From Phascolarctobacterium sp. (GTDB lineage: Bacteria > Bacillota > Negativicutes > Acidaminococcales > Acidaminococcaceae), in contig JAEDNJ010000070.1 in NCBI GenBank assembly GCA_016302525.1, forward strand, positions 1 to 7,750: 7,750 nucleotides of DNA. The letters are read 5' to 3'. The position numbers and the translations under genes are program-made. Shown here one piece after another: positions 6,586 to 7,750 of the stretch (position 1 is the first letter of the stretch; the number at the start of each line of letters is the position of its first letter). Below the pieces are notes generated by a model. It did not search any database. It was given only the letters and a program-made list of their open reading frames with translations, and was not told the DNA's origin.

Positions 6586-7693
6586 TCAGATTTTTCTTTG
6601 TTGGCTACGCAGATAAGCCTCAATGAAGGGCATTAAGCCACCATCCATGACAGCATCTACATTGCCTGTTTCATAACCAGAGCGCACATCCTTAACCAGC
6701 TTATAGGGCTGGAATACATAGGAACGAATTTGGCTGCCCCATTCAATGTCCTTGTAATCACCAGCTAAATCGCTGATAACTGCATCCTGCTTAGCCTTTT
6801 CAAATTCGTAAAGCTTAGCGCGCAGCATTTGCAGACATTTTTCACGGTTTTGGATTTGGGAACGCTCCTGCTGGCATTGTACCACGATACCAGTCGGCTC
6901 ATGTGTCATGCGCACTGCAGAGGAGGTCTTGTTAACGTGCTGTCCACCAGCGCCGCTAGCGCGATAGGTGTCAACACGCACCTCATCCATATTCAGATTA
7001 ACCTCGACGCTATCATCCAGCTCTGGCATGACATCAACACCACAGAAGGAGGTATGACGGCGAGCATTGGCATCAAAGGGAGAAATACGCACCAGACGGT
7101 GTACTCCCTTTTCAGATTTCATGAAGCCGTAGGCATTGCGGCCATTAATTTGGATAGTCGCAGATTTTACACCAGCCTCATCACCAGCCAGGTAATCCAA
7201 AAGCTCCAGTTCAAAGCCATTTTTCTCGGCAAAGCGTGTGAACATACGCAGCAGCATACTGGTCCAATCCTGAGCCTCAGTACCGCCTGCACCCGCATGG
7301 AGAGTTAAAATAGCATTGTTAGCATCATATTCACCGCTTAAAAGCAGGCCCAGCTCCAAGTGCTCTAGCTCCTCGCGACAGCTAGATAGAAGCTCATCCA
7401 TCTCAGGAATCAAACTTTCATCGTCCTCTTCAGCTGCCATTTCCTGCAGCGCCTCCAAATCGTCAACGCTCACAGTCAGCTTATGGAAGCCTTCCACCTC
7501 AATTTTCAGGGAATCTACATCCTTAGCAATCTTATTAGCCTTCTCAGGGTCATCCCAGAAGGTGGGATCGCTCATTTTATGCTCTAGCTCAGCAATGCGG
7601 TCTTCTTTGCCAGCGATGTCAAAGAGACCCCCTCATTTCCTCTAATTTTGCTTGTAATTGGGCAATTGCCGGCTTGTATTCATCAATTAACAA
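6586..7693 (-). CDS. prfB: Peptide chain release factor 2 (RF2), expressed by programmed +1 frameshift
   Basis: RF2 recognises UGA and UAA in the ribosome A site and triggers release of the finished protein. Codons 1-24 are read from 7693 to 7622, then the ribosome shifts +1 over the in-frame TGA at 7619-7621 and continues with GAC at 7620-7618 to the TGA at 6586-6588, giving 368 residues, the normal RF2 length. In full-length numbering the stop-codon-reading SPF motif is at 204-206 and the catalytic GGQ at 249-251. The residue matching the well-known position 246 of E. coli RF2 is alanine (RASGAGGQ). The start is TTG at 7691-7693: an in-frame TGA lies three codons upstream (7700-7702) and no ATG or GTG fits in between. 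The Shine-Dalgarno is weak (AAAGG 12 nt upstream, or GAAG at 4 nt), so the start is less certain than the rest. Many Firmicutes have secA just upstream, which would lie beyond the right edge. Confidence 0.95.
7618..7633 (-). promoter_or_regulatory. Programmed +1 ribosomal frameshift site in prfB
   Basis: On the minus strand the site reads AGGGGG TCT CTT TGA C. AGGGGG (7633-7628) is an internal Shine-Dalgarno-like element placed 3 nt before the slippery CTT (7624-7622), followed by the in-frame stop TGA (7621-7619) and C. This is the classic RF2 autoregulation signal: low RF2 makes the ribosome pause at UGA and slip from CUU to UUU, so that full-length RF2 is made; ample RF2 ends translation after 24 codons. 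The frame after the shift continues directly into DIAGKEDRIAELE and the conserved SDPTFWDD region. Confidence 0.97.
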
Positions 7694-7750
7694 AATTCTT
7701 CACGACCTTTCATAGTAAGATTTTAAGTAAAATATGGGGTAAGCTTTTAC

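Noticed and set aside
6829..7308. 159-codon open frame on the plus strand opposite prfB
   Set aside because: It is antisense to the highly conserved catalytic region of RF2, has no recognisable protein features and no convincing ribosome binding site.
7573..7575. ATG inside prfB as the start of a 329-residue RF2
   Set aside because: The canonical frameshift site and 39 conserved upstream residues show that the protein starts further upstream; this ATG is methionine 40 of the full product.
7687..7713. Tiny minus-strand ORF ATG...TAA encoding MKGREEFC, overlapping the TTG start of prfB
   Set aside because: It has no Shine-Dalgarno and only eight codons, and its frame differs from prfB. It could couple translation to the weak TTG start, but nothing in the sequence beyond the overlap supports this.
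7694..7750. AT-rich stretch upstream of prfB with TAAAAT and TACTAT as possible -10 boxes
   Set aside because: No -35 element is found at 16-18 nt from either, and the region is cut by the window edge, so no promoter is called.

Overview
The window reads as a compact, one-directional chromosomal segment of a Firmicutes bacterium, most likely of the Negativicutes (diderm, Gram-negative-staining Firmicutes). That placement is an inference from protein character and from the remembered gene order prfB - DUF5693 - csaB - ftsE - ftsX - M23 peptidase - S41 peptidase. No 16S or other taxonomic marker is present. All seven genes lie on the minus strand, so the transcript runs from the right edge to the left. 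There are no tRNA or rRNA genes, insertion sequences, CRISPR arrays or phage genes, and no gene-free stretch as long as 300 bases.

In transcription order: (1) prfB, peptide chain release factor 2, split by the programmed +1 frameshift site AGGGGG-TCT-CTT-TGA-C and apparently started by TTG; (2) a 702-residue membrane protein of the uncharacterised DUF5693 type, with one N-terminal anchor, a large extracytoplasmic domain and about nine C-terminal membrane helices; (3) csaB, a polysaccharide pyruvyl transferase, overlapping gene 2 by ATGA; (4, 5) ftsE and ftsX, the ABC-type divisome regulator, also overlapping; (6) a secreted coiled-coil plus M23/LytM peptidase of the EnvC/PcsB/CwlO kind, the expected extracytoplasmic target of FtsEX; (7) the first 189 codons of a ctpA-type S41 processing protease (membrane anchor plus PDZ), cut by the left edge.

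Gaps inside the first six genes are 22 nt, -4 nt, 19 nt, -11 nt and 12 nt, so they could form one transcription unit. The only larger gap, 61 nt before ctpA, holds a 9-bp hairpin that may be a partial terminator. No convincing promoter is visible in the 57 bases upstream of prfB.

Functionally the block is about the cell envelope. FtsEX and its M23 partner control peptidoglycan cleavage at division. CtpA may process or remove envelope proteins. CsaB, probably with the DUF5693 protein, modifies a wall polymer with ketal-pyruvate, the classic ligand of SLH domains. The least understood part is the DUF5693-CsaB pair, and it is the best candidate here for undescribed biology.
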